In this document: piece after piece, positions 47,630 to 47,701 of the stretch
Layout: each line of letters begins with the position of its first letter
Position numbering within the stretch: the first letter of the stretch is position 1
NCBI GenBank assembly: GCA_018269075.1
Contig: JAFDVJ010000133.1
Coordinates: 1-47,701, forward strand
Length of the DNA: 47,701 nucleotides
Reading direction: 5' to 3'
Origin: Acidobacteriota bacterium
GTDB lineage: Bacteria > Acidobacteriota > Blastocatellia > Pyrinomonadales > Pyrinomonadaceae
Position numbers and translations under genes: made by a program
The notes under the pieces: generated by a model
Databases searched by the model: none
Seen by the model: the letters and a program-made list of their open reading frames with translations, nothing else
Told to the model about the DNA's origin: nothing

Positions 47630-47701
47630 AATTTTATAAACGAAAAAGCGTCTCGAAAAGAGGCCTAATTGAAACAATTTATCCTTCAGCCTCATCATAA
47701 T

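Larger units (their letters stand above)
35593..47701. mobile_element. Integrated plasmid-like element at tRNA-Asn, left part
   Basis: From the tRNA 3' end onward the gene content changes: tyrosine recombinase, paired RHH regulators, excisionase-like protein, ParB, replication-initiator-like protein, VRR-NUC nuclease and many short orphan genes. No conjugation genes and no phage structural genes are in the window. The right end and the second attachment site are beyond the window; I saw no second copy of the tRNA 3' end. The boundary at 35593 is inferred. Confidence 0.75.

Noticed and set aside
35593..47701. Second attachment site (repeat of the tRNA 3' end)
   Set aside because: No repeat of the T-arm/acceptor end was found in the window; the right end is probably beyond it.

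Overview
The window reads as chromosomal DNA of an Acidobacteriota bacterium, most likely of the Blastocatellia/Pyrinomonadaceae type. The grounds are family content, not a database match: an ECF sigma factor beside a serine/threonine kinase with C-terminal tetratricopeptide repeats, two tandem VWFA-related proteins of the acidobacterial type, CSLREA/beta-helix and FG-GAP secreted proteins, a high-GC coding style that produces long antisense shadow frames, and intergenic 7-bp tandem repeats.

Bases 1-35520 are host backbone. They hold a DinB-fold protein, a lysine heptad-repeat ORF, a secreted beta-helix protein, the kinase/sigma pair, small secreted proteins, a saccharopine-dehydrogenase-like oxidoreductase, a serine hydrolase, and a REP-associated tyrosine transposase (RAYT) between two inverted copies of a REP unit. 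Next comes a translationally coupled glycan-degradation pair (GH20 hexosaminidase and GH92 mannosidase), then an RluD-type pseudouridine synthase, a nucleotidyltransferase, and the lipoprotein maturation genes lgt and lspA near ileS. The backbone ends with an esterase, a phosphomannomutase, two VWFA proteins, guaA and two envelope proteins. Short heptanucleotide tandem repeats, often arranged as inverted arms, fill many gaps. They have entered the reading frames of the pseudouridine synthase and the mannosidase.

At 35521-35592 lies tRNA-Asn(GUU). From there to the window end is an integrated plasmid-like element with a tyrosine recombinase. Its left end holds a minus-strand cluster: a TPR/Fis-type-HTH/LexA-fold regulator, the integrase, and a pentapeptide-repeat membrane protein. 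A small secreted peptide gene diverges from the regulator. Two divergent ribbon-helix-helix proteins share ACTAGT palindromes. An excisionase-like protein, small zinc-finger-like proteins, ParB, a replication-initiator-like protein and a VRR-NUC nuclease follow. The right part is lower in GC and less recognisable.

Three things in the element stand out. The regulator is a TPR protein with a LexA-like domain whose nucleophile is replaced by Val, and it faces a small secreted peptide, which suggests an arbitrium-like communication switch. The rep-like gene contains four helically phased palindromes in its coding sequence, beside AT-rich direct repeats, which suggests an internal origin. The rep leader contains a terminator whose left arm is duplicated upstream, which suggests attenuation control of replication. 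These functions are inferred; the repeats and motifs are visible directly.
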